Source of the DNA: a virus
Virus record (IMG/VR): IMGVR_UViG_3300046660_000488
Coordinates: 344,640 to 408,639 of that record
Reading direction: 5' to 3' (one strand)
Length of the DNA: 64,000 bases
Shown: piece by piece, positions 22,404 to 30,492 of the stretch
Position numbering within the stretch: the stretch's first letter is position 1
Layout: the number at the start of each line of letters is the position of its first letter
The notes under the pieces: generated by a model
The model's input: only the letters and a program-made list of their open reading frames with translations
What the model was told of the DNA's origin: nothing
Databases searched by the model: none
Made by a program: the position numbers and the translations under genes

Positions 22404-23134
22404 GCGTTTGCTCTCATGACGTAGCTGTAGTCGCCGTAGGGTGTCTCGACTTGCACCGAGATCACGCCACGGTCGGTGACGTTGAAGGTGGCGAGGTGGT
22501 TGCCCGCCTGCTTGAGGTATTCGAGGATCATCTTGACATCCCACTGGATGTCGCCTCTGAGCTTGCCTTCCACGCCTTCGGCGAAGACCATGCTCGCCCG
22601 GTGGGTCGAGGACGAGTCGTCGCCGAGGATGAAGTGGAGGTTGCCTTCCTCATCGGTGCGGATGTCCACGGTCGTGTGGAACTCGCTGTACATGTTGTAC
22701 AGTTGGTTGAATTCGGTGACCTTTTCCTTCTTGATCTCGACCGATACATCCCAAGGGATACGGCCGATGATCGTCACGCTGGGCGCCGCTTCCGGGTTCA
22801 TGACCCGATAGTCGGCCTTGCTGCGCGTTTTCGGGTTGCGGAACTCGATCTGCTCGACCGTGGTGGTGTCATTGTAGTCCCGGCGTTTGACCGCGACCGT
22901 GGCGTCCATCGACTTGTAGGACGCAAAGTTCAGCAGGCCCGACAGCAATTCCATGTTGGCCATGCCGAATTCGCCGCTCAGATCAGCCAGCGGTTCCTTC
23001 AGCTTGCCCTCGAAGAAACGGATCATGTTCCCGTCTTCGCCTTTGATCAGGGTCTCAGTCTCTGAGCCGATCACGCGAACCACGGGGAAAAGGGCCGACG
23101 CCTGTTTGACGATGTCAGAAAGCGCGTCGCGCAT
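22400..23134 (-). CDS. 45: DNA polymerase sliding clamp, gp45-like
   Basis: A 244-aa protein (T4 gp45 is 228 aa) with the repeating beta-alpha-beta pattern of clamps, ending LATFNVTDRGVISVQV...YVMRA, which matches the C-terminal strands of gp45. It has no catalytic motif, as expected. In T4 the trimeric ring tethers the polymerase and also activates late transcription through gp33/gp55. It lies between the polymerase gene and a coupled small gene in one leftward operon, the T4 neighbourhood. ATG 23134 has AGGAGA eight bases upstream. Confidence 0.85.
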   Translation of the reverse strand: MRDALSDIVKQASALFPVVRVIGSETETLIKGEDGNMIRFFEGKLKEPLADLSGEFGMANMELLSGLLNFASYKSMDATVAVKRRDYNDTTTVEQIEFRNPKTRSKADYRVMNPEAAPSVTIIGRIPWDVSVEIKKEKVTEFNQLYNMYSEFHTTVDIRTDEEGNLHFILGDDSSSTHRASMVFAEGVEGKLRGDIQWDVKMILEYLKQAGNHLATFNVTDRGVISVQVETPYGDYSYVMRANA

Positions 23135-23190
23135 CAAAAAATCTCCTAAAGTATGACTCAGTTAACCAAAATGGAAAATGCGCGGCAATA

Positions 23191-23694
23191 TCAGTCTTGC
23201 TTGAACATCTTGAAGAGGGTCGCCGTAACGTCGTTCTCGAAACTGTAGACGGCGAAATTCGACTTGATCTTTGGGGTGGGCGCGAAAATGGAATGGGTGG
23301 TGGTGATTTCGTACTGAACTGTCCAGCCGCCGCCTTTGCCTTGCGTCGCGATCCACAACGCATCGCCTTCGAGCGCTCGTTTTTCGCCACAGTCGATCCG
23401 CACCTTGAACGGGAACGGTTCGGTTCGGATGACGAAATCGACCGCATGCTCAGCAGGTGGATGGTAGTGCATCTTCCCACCGTCCTCAGACACGAACAGG
23501 ATCGTGAATTCCGGTGGCAGGTGATCATGCAATTTGGCCATGCCCATCTGACGCGGGAGGAACACGTGATCCTTCGTCACCGTGGGGTCAATCGGCTGGA
23601 CGCCGACGATGGCCTTGGCGATGCGCTGGACTTCGCTCAGGACTTCGCTCAGGACTTCGTCTTCATCGTCAGGCAAATGTGAAGAATTCTGCAC
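23191..23694 (-). CDS. Hypothetical protein between polymerase and clamp
   Basis: A 167-aa protein with an acidic N-terminus (PDDEDEVLSEVLSEVQ) and a beta-rich middle. GTG start at 23694 has AGGAG seven bases upstream, and the gene overlaps the polymerase 3' end by 26 bases in another frame. T4 has regA and gp62 in this interval; I see no similarity to either. Given the position it may be a replication accessory or translational regulator, by context only. Confidence 0.72.
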   Translation of the reverse strand: MQNSSHLPDDEDEVLSEVLSEVQRIAKAIVGVQPIDPTVTKDHVFLPRQMGMAKLHDHLPPEFTILFVSEDGGKMHYHPPAEHAVDFVIRTEPFPFKVRIDCGEKRALEGDALWIATQGKGGGWTVQYEITTTHSIFAPTPKIKSNFAVYSFENDVTATLFKMFKQD

Positions 23695-26551
23695 CCATTC
23701 TCTCCTTGGTTTCTTCCATATTCCACTTCAGCACGCCAAAGAGGTTGTTGAGCTTGTTGTCGATGATCGTGGTCTCCATCGCCTCGTGGTTGAAGGGCAA
23801 GTCCTTGAACCACTGCGGGATTTGCAGTTCGTCGATGGGATATGCCACTTCCGAGACCCCAAGCATGTTGTGCTTGAGCTTGCAGACGACGATCTTGGAG
23901 CCGTCGCCGATCCGCATGGAGTACTTGTCGTCGAAGGTTTTGCAGAGCTTGTTCCAGTTCATGGCGGCCTCGACGTGCGAGACCTTGTTGACCTTGACCT
24001 TCGTGCCCTTGCGGAGCTTCAGCGCTTCTTGGAACGACAGGTCGTTCACGTACTGCTTGCGGCTGACGTAGTCCGCCAGCGCCGACACCTTCTTAGGCGC
24101 GCCCTTGTCCCAGCCGGGCTTCGTCTTGAAGTCCTTCCGGAAGGCTCGGATTTGGTCGAAGATGTTCGCCTTATCGACGCCGCAAAGCAGGTCCATCAGC
24201 ACCTTGGACAGGAATTCCTGCATGTACTTGGGCGTGTCGGCGCGCTTCAGGTCCAGACCCATGACCTTGAGCTTGCCCGGCTTGCCGTCGATATCCAGAC
24301 GGTGGCCGTCCTTGTCGTACATCAGCACCGCGTATTTCTTCTTCTTGATGAAGAGGCCCTTCGACGCCACCAGTTCGCGACCGGCCTTGATCAGCCCGCC
24401 GCGCTCTTCGCCAGTGTTGAAGGTCCGGTTCATGAATTCGGGGAACGTCGCGTTGCACTGCTCAGCGATCTGGTCGTACAGTTCGATGGTCTGATCGCGG
24501 GTCCAGCCCTCGACGTCCTTGAACAGCATCTTCGCCGTGAAATACGAGGAGTCCGTGTCCGAGTAGATGATCGCGTCGCCGTCGATCTGGTACGTGCCCG
24601 TGATGATCTCGTTGATCTTCGAGTTCATGTGACGCACGACCGACCGGCCGGTCAGGGTGACCGACTGACCAAGGCGCTCGTCATAGAACCGCAGGCCTTC
24701 GTTAAGCAGGGCGCCGTACAGCGAGTTCAGCAGAATCTTACGAGCCTGCTGGCGCTGATTCCAGAAGCCTTCCCAGTAGATGCAGAGTTCCTTCTGCTCC
24801 GGGGTCAGGTCGCCGGTCAGGGGCAGGTTCACCTCTTGGACGAACGCGGCTTCCGCGTCCTTCAGGGGCTTGCCTTCCTTGCGCTTGGTGAAAGCCTCTT
24901 CCTTGGCCTGCATCTGCTTACGTTCGGAATACCACTTGGCCAGCAGTTGCGGGATGATGCCGCTCTTCTTGGTCGAGAAGATCGTTCCGTTGGCAGTGAC
25001 GCAGAGCTTGTTCGCCGGGTTGAAGATGTAGTCGTAGAACGACAGGCCCGTGAACGAACGCGACGTGCCGTCCTCGAAATCGACAACGAACGGGGTGTCG
25101 TCGCGGCGGTGCATGGCGTCCACCTCGAAACAGGCGAACACCCCTTCCCACGCTTCGGCCCGCTTCTTGGGACCAAGCTCCAGCACCTTCTTGTTGATGA
25201 AATCCATCGTCGAGCCCAGACGAATCTGGCCAACGATGGTCTCAGGGCTCATGTTGAGCGACCGGATCACGGACGGGTACAGCGAGTTGATGTCCACGCA
25301 GCCGATCTCGTCCCACAACCCAGTCTTGGGCGGGGCGACATAGGCGCCGACGACCGGCGTACGGCCGTCAACTACAGGCGGAGCCGGGCCATCATCGTCG
25401 TCGTTCTCGTAGCCGAAGTTGTCCTTGAATTCTTCTTCCTTCAGGACGTTCTTGCGGTCGGGCACGACGAAACCCATCGCGTGCATTTCGTTGATGATCG
25501 CGGTCTCGACCAGCGACACCGACCCGAGCGTCGTCTTCAGCAGCACACAGTTGCCGTGTGCGACTTGGTTCGAAAGCTCGATGAAGCGCTTCTTCTTGTC
25601 GATCTTGTACAGCAGCAGGGTATCCTGCCGATTGTATTCGATGAACTTGTGGAAGTCCTTCTTGTACAGGTCGTCCAGCGTCCCTTGGTATGGGACCTTG
25701 TTCTCCTTCACTTCGATTTCACCAACGAAATCGAGGCGGTAGGAGTGAAGTTGCTGGGTGTTGTGCTTCTGGTAGAGGTCCAGATAGTCAAGGTGGACCC
25801 GGCCGACCAGATCGTAGGTCTTATGAGTCCGCTTGAACTTCATGTACTCGCGCTCGCGCGGGTACTGGCGCCACAGGCACAGGTCGCGCGTGTAGTCCTT
25901 GCCCAGCACCCTCGTCATGCGGTTGACGATGTAGGGAATGTCGAAGCCGGTTGAATTCCAGCCCGACAGCACGTCAACGTCTTCGATCAGGTCGATGAAA
26001 GTCTTCATCAGTTCACCTTCGTTGGTGAACAGGAAGGTGTCTTCGATGCTGTCGGCGATGGCCTGACCATCCTCGTGGGTGTAGGTCGGCGGAAGCAGGA
26101 CGAGCGTGACCAGACGCGAGATCGAAGTCAGATAGACAGAGATCGCGGTGATGGCGCTGAAAGGGTCCACGGTGGTGGCCCACCCACGGTCGGGGTTCCA
26201 GTCCACCTCAATATCGAAGAAGCCGATGTTGAGGACAGGCGCTTCCACACCCATGTAATGCGTGGCCAGCGAGCGGAACACCGGGTTGATGTCCGACTCG
26301 AAGATTTTGGGCGCGCGCTTGTTGCCTGTGCCACCCTGCATTTTCTCCAACTCCTTGCGGAACTTGCCGCCGTGGTTGGTCGAGTATTTCTTGCAGGGGT
26401 CGCCGAAAATTGACTGGTGGGAACCGGAGTTGGCTTCGTAGTAGAAGACATACTCGGCGTCGTGTTCCGTGAGCACACGTTGACCGTTGTGCCGCTCCGC
26501 CACCAGAATCTTGTCGTTCTTGCGGTCGTGAATGGCGTCAACGTAGCTCAT
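23669..26551 (-). CDS. 43: Family B DNA polymerase, gp43-like
   Basis: A 960-aa replicative polymerase with proofreading. Exonuclease motifs: FFDIEVDW near residue 110 (Exo I), LSGWNSTGFDIPYI (Exo II), YNRQDTLLLY (Exo III). Polymerase motifs: A DINSLYPSVI near 420, B KILLNSLYGAL near 604, C YSDTDS near 660. T4 gp43 has 898 aa, so this is slightly longer. The ATG at 26551 is chosen: the next upstream option (TTG 26605) lies beyond the TAAATA element. The N-terminal 100 residues are quite diverged from T4. Confidence 0.95.
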   Translation of the reverse strand: MSYVDAIHDRKNDKILVAERHNGQRVLTEHDAEYVFYYEANSGSHQSIFGDPCKKYSTNHGGKFRKELEKMQGGTGNKRAPKIFESDINPVFRSLATHYMGVEAPVLNIGFFDIEVDWNPDRGWATTVDPFSAITAISVYLTSISRLVTLVLLPPTYTHEDGQAIADSIEDTFLFTNEGELMKTFIDLIEDVDVLSGWNSTGFDIPYIVNRMTRVLGKDYTRDLCLWRQYPREREYMKFKRTHKTYDLVGRVHLDYLDLYQKHNTQQLHSYRLDFVGEIEVKENKVPYQGTLDDLYKKDFHKFIEYNRQDTLLLYKIDKKKRFIELSNQVAHGNCVLLKTTLGSVSLVETAIINEMHAMGFVVPDRKNVLKEEEFKDNFGYENDDDDGPAPPVVDGRTPVVGAYVAPPKTGLWDEIGCVDINSLYPSVIRSLNMSPETIVGQIRLGSTMDFINKKVLELGPKKRAEAWEGVFACFEVDAMHRRDDTPFVVDFEDGTSRSFTGLSFYDYIFNPANKLCVTANGTIFSTKKSGIIPQLLAKWYSERKQMQAKEEAFTKRKEGKPLKDAEAAFVQEVNLPLTGDLTPEQKELCIYWEGFWNQRQQARKILLNSLYGALLNEGLRFYDERLGQSVTLTGRSVVRHMNSKINEIITGTYQIDGDAIIYSDTDSSYFTAKMLFKDVEGWTRDQTIELYDQIAEQCNATFPEFMNRTFNTGEERGGLIKAGRELVASKGLFIKKKKYAVLMYDKDGHRLDIDGKPGKLKVMGLDLKRADTPKYMQEFLSKVLMDLLCGVDKANIFDQIRAFRKDFKTKPGWDKGAPKKVSALADYVSRKQYVNDLSFQEALKLRKGTKVKVNKVSHVEAAMNWNKLCKTFDDKYSMRIGDGSKIVVCKLKHNMLGVSEVAYPIDELQIPQWFKDLPFNHEAMETTIIDNKLNNLFGVLKWNMEETKERMGAEFFTFA

Positions 26552-26580
26552 GAAATCGTACCAGAGTTGGGAATGGGCAG

Positions 26581-26586
26581 TATTTA
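26581..26586 (-). promoter_or_regulatory. TAAATA late-promoter-like element upstream of polymerase
   Basis: TAAATA on the minus strand 29 bases upstream of the polymerase ATG. A late promoter is unexpected for a replication gene, so this may be chance or ensure late supply. Confidence 0.35.
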
Positions 26587-26591
26587 TTGGC

Positions 26592-26620
26592 GGGGAGAGG
26601 GGCAAAATTTCCCCTCTCCC
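26592..26620 (-). terminator. Terminator-like hairpin without T-run
   Basis: GGGAGAGGGG (26593-26602) pairs with CCCCTCTCCC (26611-26620) across an eight-base AT-rich loop. It separates the DsbA-like gene from the polymerase gene. No clear T-run follows, so it may be a processing or partial-termination site. Confidence 0.55.
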
Positions 26621-26644
26621 GTATTATCCAGAGCCTTTTGGGGC

Positions 26645-26920
26645 TTAGATAACCTCGCCGCCGCGACCGGTGACTTCGAGGATTTCGTCCACGATGTCGT
26701 GGTTTTCCTTCTCGGCCTGACGCGAGGCCTTGTAGGCGATGCGGGCGGCCTTCATCAGGTGGGCGGGCTTCCAGCCGAACTCTTCGGCCAGCGCCTTCGC
26801 CGAGTCCTTCAGGCCTGCCTTCAGGTCGTCGGTCTCTTGGAAAATCTTGGTCGAGGCGTCCATGAACTGGCCGAGCTTGACGCGGTCGTTGGTCGAGAGG
26901 GTTTCAACGTCGATAGCCAT
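26645..26920 (-). CDS. dsbA: DsbA-like double-stranded DNA-binding protein
   Basis: A 91-aa all-helical protein. Its layout (FMDASTKIFQETDDLKAGLK, then AEEFGWKPAHLMKAARIAYK, then an acidic helix EKENHDIVDEIL) parallels T4 DsbA (89 aa), which binds double-stranded DNA at late promoters and near the origin: the '...YNELIKDIRIRAKDELGVDGKMFNRLLALYHK' arrangement. Size and helix order agree; sequence identity is modest. No clear Shine-Dalgarno; TATTTTC lies just before the ATG. First of the leftward replication block. Confidence 0.72.
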   Translation of the reverse strand: MAIDVETLSTNDRVKLGQFMDASTKIFQETDDLKAGLKDSAKALAEEFGWKPAHLMKAARIAYKASRQAEKENHDIVDEILEVTGRGGEVI

Positions 26921-27039
26921 GTGAAAATATCCGGCAAAAATGGTTTCAAGAAATCAGCCGGTGGAAATCCCCGGCTCACTTTCTGACCATATCGAACCGA
27001 AAAATTCAGCGCAAAATTTCGTTTACCAAGGCGGAGGGC

Positions 27040-27067
27040 TGGACATCGTTTCCCAGATTGCTACAGT
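27040..27067 (+). promoter_or_regulatory. Sigma70-type promoter, likely leaderless
   Basis: TGGACA (27040-27045), 16-base spacer, TACAGT (27062-27067) with GC before it, the alphaproteobacterial GCTANA form. The ATG at 27075 is eight bases from the -10, where transcription should start, and has no Shine-Dalgarno. Confidence 0.55.
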
Positions 27068-27074
27068 GGCGTCC

Positions 27075-27362
27075 ATGGCAATTTCACATTACCTCGGGGT
27101 CGTCCTCGACCAGACAAGCTGGCCGCAGCCCGGTCACCGGATGCAGTTCACCGGCAAGGGTGGCTACGATGGCGAGATCGAGCATGCGTCCTCGAAATTC
27201 GAGCCGAACCAAATCCTGACCGTGAAGGAATTCGTGGTCGGCGGGTCGGCCAGCCGGGTCATCTTCAATGAGATCGACGGCGGCTGGAATTCGGTCCTGT
27301 TCGAATGGCTGGACGATCCGCGTCCGCCCGAGGATGTGTCTCAATACGTGGACCCCGCCTGA
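27075..27362 (+). CDS. Small hypothetical protein
   Basis: A 95-aa beta-rich protein starting MAISHYLGVVLDQ. It has the strand pattern of a small SH3-like or OB-like barrel (ILTVKEFVVGGSASRVIFNE), function unknown. Overlaps the next gene's ATG by one base (TGATG), so is translationally coupled to the nucleotidyltransferase gene. Confidence 0.72.
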   Translation: MAISHYLGVVLDQTSWPQPGHRMQFTGKGGYDGEIEHASSKFEPNQILTVKEFVVGGSASRVIFNEIDGGWNSVLFEWLDDPRPPEDVSQYVDPA

Positions 27363-28015
27363 TGGAAACCGTTGGCCTCTACGTCGGCTCGTTCGATCCG
27401 GTGACCCTTGGACACCTCGACATCGTCAGCAAAGCGATGAAGACCTTCGACAAGGTCATCGTCGGCAAGGGCTTCAACCCGAAGAAAAAACAATCCCTCC
27501 TGCATCCGGGCGTCGCAGCGGCTATGATCGCCCACGCCGCCAGAGAAGCGCTTGGCGTCGAATTCGACACGCGAATCGCCAAGGGTGGTGAGATCGGCGA
27601 GGGCAAGGTCATCATCCGACATGACCGCAAGGACAAGCGATATCCCTCCACCGAGCAATACCCTCGCGAAAACCTGCATCCGGCCTACACGTCGCTGGAC
27701 GGCCGCCTGCACATCGGTGTCTACGAGGACGACATTTCGGCCTACGCAAAGCGCATGGGCGCCACCCATCTGGTGCGGGGCCTTCGGCAGGTCAGCGATT
27801 TCAACGACGAATTCACCCTGCACGGGGTGATGCGCGAGATTTCGCCTGAACTGATCCCGATCCACATCATCTGCGACGCCAAATTCCTGCACGTCTCGTC
27901 GAGCACGGTGCGTGAACTGGCCAAGCTCGGCTACAACGACAACCTCGACTGGCTGGTTACACCCACGGTCAAGGACATGGTGATCGACTGCACGGCGTCG
28001 GTGCTGCGCTGGTGA
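27362..28015 (+). CDS. coaD: Phosphopantetheine adenylyltransferase-like (CoaD-like) nucleotidyltransferase
   Basis: A 217-aa protein of the nucleotidylyl-transferase HIGH superfamily. GSFDPVTLGHLDIV (residues 9-22) is the T/HxGH motif; LVRGLRQVSDFNDEF matches the CoaD 'RG(L/I)R...DFE(Y/L)E' signature; VSSSTVRELAKLG matches ISSSxVRE. Bacterial CoaD (about 160 aa) adenylates phosphopantetheine in CoA synthesis. An insertion of about 50 residues after residue 55 makes this longer. It could feed CoA/NAD-type metabolism or use another substrate. The signature is strong, the exact substrate inferred. Confidence 0.85.
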   Translation: METVGLYVGSFDPVTLGHLDIVSKAMKTFDKVIVGKGFNPKKKQSLLHPGVAAAMIAHAAREALGVEFDTRIAKGGEIGEGKVIIRHDRKDKRYPSTEQYPRENLHPAYTSLDGRLHIGVYEDDISAYAKRMGATHLVRGLRQVSDFNDEFTLHGVMREISPELIPIHIICDAKFLHVSSSTVRELAKLGYNDNLDWLVTPTVKDMVIDCTASVLRW

Positions 28016-28278
28016 TCCATCGCGGCTTGCATACGCGAGAGCGGCAGGAGTCCAAGGGCTGGAAGAGCATCGCGTGGTGCTCCACGCCGGTCTATGCCGG
28101 GACAACCATGGTTGGCCGGGACGTGGAAGGCGGTGGCTGGTTCCGCACTTTCCAGAAGGGTGGCATGCTGTTCTACTACCACGGGGTCGATGACCACGGT
28201 GGCCCGTTCGACGGCGGACCCTGCAAAACCAGAGCCGCCGCCGCGCGGCTGGCGTCTCGCCTGTTTATGAAAACTTGA
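28012..28278 (+). CDS. Small hypothetical protein
   Basis: An 88-aa Gly/Trp/His-rich protein starting with a GTG that overlaps the stop of the CoaD-like gene (GTGA). KGWKSIAWCSTPVYAG and GGWFRTFQKGG suggest a small beta-sheet domain. No family recognised. Its 3' end overlaps the convergent gene by 14 bases. Confidence 0.65.
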   Translation: MIHRGLHTRERQESKGWKSIAWCSTPVYAGTTMVGRDVEGGGWFRTFQKGGMLFYYHGVDDHGGPFDGGPCKTRAAAARLASRLFMKT

Positions 28279-28495
28279 CCACAAGCCTGATGCCATACTG
28301 ATCGTCGGTCGGAGGATCGCGCATCAAGCTGATCCGCGCGTTGGTCGGCTTTTGGGGCGGCGGCAGGTTCGCCACGTGGCGCTGTATGGCTTTCGTGACG
28401 AATGCGACGACGTTGATGCCATAGTGACGCTCAGCGTCCTCAACGGCTTCGGATGTGATCTGGAACGTGACGCCGTCTACGGTGTGTGTTTGCAT
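28265..28495 (-). CDS. Small hypothetical protein
   Basis: A 76-aa protein (MQTHTVDGVTFQIT...) with TAGGAG upstream. The middle (EAVEDAERHYGINVVAFVTKAIQRHV) is helical. No motif recognised. It follows the ThyX terminator and could be read by readthrough. Confidence 0.68.
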   Translation of the reverse strand: MQTHTVDGVTFQITSEAVEDAERHYGINVVAFVTKAIQRHVANLPPPQKPTNARISLMRDPPTDDQYGIRLVVKFS

Positions 28496-28509
28496 GGTGC
28501 TCTCCTACG

Positions 28510-28534
28510 AAAAAGGGAGGGCCGAAGCCCTCCC
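28510..28534 (-). terminator. Rho-independent terminator after ThyX
   Basis: GGGAGGGC (28515-28522) pairs with GCCCTCCC (28527-28534) with a four-base loop; on the minus strand TTTTT follows and then the TAGGAG ribosome site of the next gene. Confidence 0.85.
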
Positions 28535-28539
28535 GATCC

Positions 28540-29637
28540 TTATTTCTTCTTCTTGGTCTTGCCGATTTGAACAGGCGGTGTCTGGGGCGCGGTGTTGACC
28601 AGCAACTCAACCGCCTTGGGAAGGATTTCTTCCTCAAGCCTCTTGCTGGCGGCGGCCATCGACTTGGTCAGTTCGCCGTAGGCGGGAAGGCCCCATTGCG
28701 TCGCGAATTCGCGAAGCTCACGGGGCGACATTTCGTACTTGTCGGCGAAGGCCTTATCCGAGCCCGCTTCAAGAAGCGCGTCGGTCCACCAGACCTTCGG
28801 CGCGCTCGGGCACGCCAGCAGGGCCTTCAGCAGCGAAGTCTCCATCCGCGAGTTGTGGGTCGCTTGGCGGATGTAATCCTCGAAAGCCTGAACCGACTCG
28901 GGGAACAGCGGCTGGATCAGGTCATAGATCGCGTTGGCGACGTCGCGGATTTCCCGCTGAGCATGCGGGTCCATACGCAGACGCAGAAGGTGGAACAGGT
29001 TGTGGAGGTCTTGCTTCCAGTACAGTTCCGTGTAGTTGCCGGTCGGTAGGATCGTGCGGGCCAGTTCGCGAGCGATGCCGCCGAAATCGTCGCTCAGCAG
29101 CGGGTCGGCTGGATCATACGGATCGCACCAGACATCGCGCTTGTTTTCTCCGCGATCACCAAGCAGGGCCTTGTAGATGTCGTAGGACGTGCGATTGGCT
29201 TGCTCGATCATCCAACGAACGCCGGTCTTATCCTCGTCCGAGAGGTCACCGGAGCGGCCCTGTTTGTTGTCCTTGGACTGGGGCGCGATGTAATCGGGCT
29301 CGGGCATGTAGAATTCGTCGGTCATGACCGAGTAACGACCCGAGTACTCGTTCAGGCTGGCCGTGCGGTGACGGATCAGTTGGCGAGCAATGAAGATCGG
29401 GAGCTTGATGTGCAGCTTGACTTCGCACATTTCGAACGGCGAGGTGTGGTGGGCGCGCATCAGATAGCGGAGCAGGCCGCGATCTTCGCTGACCGACTTC
29501 GTGCCGTCGCCGTAGGAGGTCCGGGCCGCCTGCACGACGGCATAATCCGAGCCCATGTGGTCGATCAGCCCCACGAAGCCATGGTCGAGCACGGGGACGT
29601 ACTTGGGGTCGTTGATAACGTCAGCTTGCTTCGTCAT
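28540..29637 (-). CDS. thyX: Flavin-dependent thymidylate synthase ThyX
   Basis: A 365-aa protein with the ThyX signature RHRTASLNEYSGRYS at residues 89-103 (RHRx7S with EYSxRY). The FAD- and dUMP-binding His/Arg residues are in place, and TGNYTELYWKQDLHNLFHLLRLR is the conserved C-terminal motif. It makes dTMP from dUMP using methylene-tetrahydrofolate and NADPH/FAD. Cellular ThyX is usually 210-260 aa; a C-terminal extension of about 100 residues ends in a Lys run. ATG overlaps the stop of a very small upstream gene. Confidence 0.95.
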   Translation of the reverse strand: MTKQADVINDPKYVPVLDHGFVGLIDHMGSDYAVVQAARTSYGDGTKSVSEDRGLLRYLMRAHHTSPFEMCEVKLHIKLPIFIARQLIRHRTASLNEYSGRYSVMTDEFYMPEPDYIAPQSKDNKQGRSGDLSDEDKTGVRWMIEQANRTSYDIYKALLGDRGENKRDVWCDPYDPADPLLSDDFGGIARELARTILPTGNYTELYWKQDLHNLFHLLRLRMDPHAQREIRDVANAIYDLIQPLFPESVQAFEDYIRQATHNSRMETSLLKALLACPSAPKVWWTDALLEAGSDKAFADKYEMSPRELREFATQWGLPAYGELTKSMAAASKRLEEEILPKAVELLVNTAPQTPPVQIGKTKKKK

Positions 29638-29786
29638 GTGTTTTTGCTATGCTCTAAGTATTGGATAAACAAATCGGGATACTCTTCGCCGGTGACACGG
29701 ATGCCATTGCGGAAGAGATAAAATGCTTCCCTTGATACCAATCCCCGAAATTCGTCGCCATTAATTTCGAGGACCGGGGTCAGCAC
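29634..29786 (-). CDS. Very small hypothetical protein upstream of ThyX
   Basis: About 50 aa from a GTG at 29786 (ML TPVLEINGDEF...), with CGGAG about 12 bases upstream. Longer in-frame extension overlaps the gene at 29803 and reads as its shadow. The stop overlaps the ThyX ATG (ATGA), which supports a real coupled gene. Function unknown; start is uncertain. Confidence 0.45.
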   Translation of the reverse strand: MLTPVLEINGDEFRGLVSREAFYLFRNGIRVTGEEYPDLFIQYLEHSKNT

Positions 29787-29802
29787 GATGTCGGCGACTC
29801 CG

Positions 29803-30102
29803 TCAGGTTTCCTCGCCACCGCAGTCCTCGCTGGAGTCGCATTCTGGCCATGGAACGTCCGCGCCGTCCTTGAACAGCCAGTTGAACTCGGAATAGCGGG
29901 TCTGTTTCTCACCGGCCGCCTTCAACAGGCTTTCACCAAGGGCGCGGGCGGCGTTGGTGGTCAGGCTGACCTTGGCGGTGACGTCGCCGCTGCGGACCTT
30001 CATCCAGACGTAATCGTCGGAAGCTTCGACCACGGCCACGGTTTGCCACGGCGCTGGGCCGCTGGAATAGAACTCGGCGATCTTGATTGCATCATCACTC
30101 AT
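29803..30102 (-). CDS. Small hypothetical protein
   Basis: A 99-aa acidic protein beginning MSDDAIKIAEFYSSG. The middle (VRSGDVTAKVSLTTNAARALGESLLKAAGE) has the beta-strand then helix pattern of a small alpha/beta domain. No family recognised. One of five co-oriented small genes between 29.6 and 30.8 kb. Confidence 0.7.
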   Translation of the reverse strand: MSDDAIKIAEFYSSGPAPWQTVAVVEASDDYVWMKVRSGDVTAKVSLTTNAARALGESLLKAAGEKQTRYSEFNWLFKDGADVPWPECDSSEDCGGEET

Positions 30103-30106
30103 GGGG

Positions 30107-30307
30107 TCACGCCTTCACGGGGAAGGGTTCGACGCGCCACTGCCACGTGCTGGCCACGGAGGTCTTGCCGTTGTTGATCATGCTGTTGACGTAGGCTCGG
30201 GCCGACGTCTCGTTGTCGTAGACCTCAACGATCTCGTACTTGGCGGCGCCGCCGACCACGTAGGTTTCGCGGGACACGATCCATGCGATTTGTCCGGCGA
30301 AACTCAT
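30107..30307 (-). CDS. Small hypothetical protein coupled to Acb2-like gene
   Basis: A 66-aa protein (MSFAGQIAWIVSRET...). ATG 30307 has GGGAG eight bases upstream and overlaps the preceding gene's stop (ATGA). The sequence YEIVEVYDNETSARAYVNSM reads as strand-turn-helix. Function unknown; its coupling to the Acb2-like gene makes it a candidate defence-linked gene. Confidence 0.7.
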   Translation of the reverse strand: MSFAGQIAWIVSRETYVVGGAAKYEIVEVYDNETSARAYVNSMINNGKTSVASTWQWRVEPFPVKA

Positions 30308-30492
30308 GCGGAGGCTCCCTTGACGCCCCACATCACGGCTTCTTCCAGCTTGGTGATGGCCAGCGCGTACTCACGGGACTTGGGCAGTCCGGCGAACAGG
30401 GCGATGAATTCTTCGCCTTGGTCCTTGATCTTGGCGATCAGGGCAATCTCGTCTTCCGTCAGTTGACGGTATTCTTTGCGTGTTGCTGTCAT
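30304..30492 (-). CDS. acb2: Acb2-like anti-CBASS protein (cyclic-nucleotide sponge)
   Basis: A 62-aa, two-helix protein: YRQLTEDEIALIAKIKDQGE, then REYALAITKLEEAVMWGVKG. This follows the Acb2/Tad1-hairpin domain pattern 'R.L...E..LI..IK..G.EL..L.......RWLAIG.THLQ.GFM.LVRA', with the helix-turn-helix spacing kept; T4 Vs.4 belongs to that family. Acb2 forms hexamers that soak up cyclic di- and tri-nucleotides made by CBASS immunity. The second-helix match is looser than the first. Flanked by overlapping small genes, typical of early accessory operons. Confidence 0.72.
   Translation of the reverse strand: MTATRKEYRQLTEDEIALIAKIKDQGEEFIALFAGLPKSREYALAITKLEEAVMWGVKGASA

Noticed and set aside
23582-25954. 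Long plus-strand open frame opposite DNA polymerase
   Set aside because: Opposite the polymerase motifs; no conserved features, starts inside another gene.
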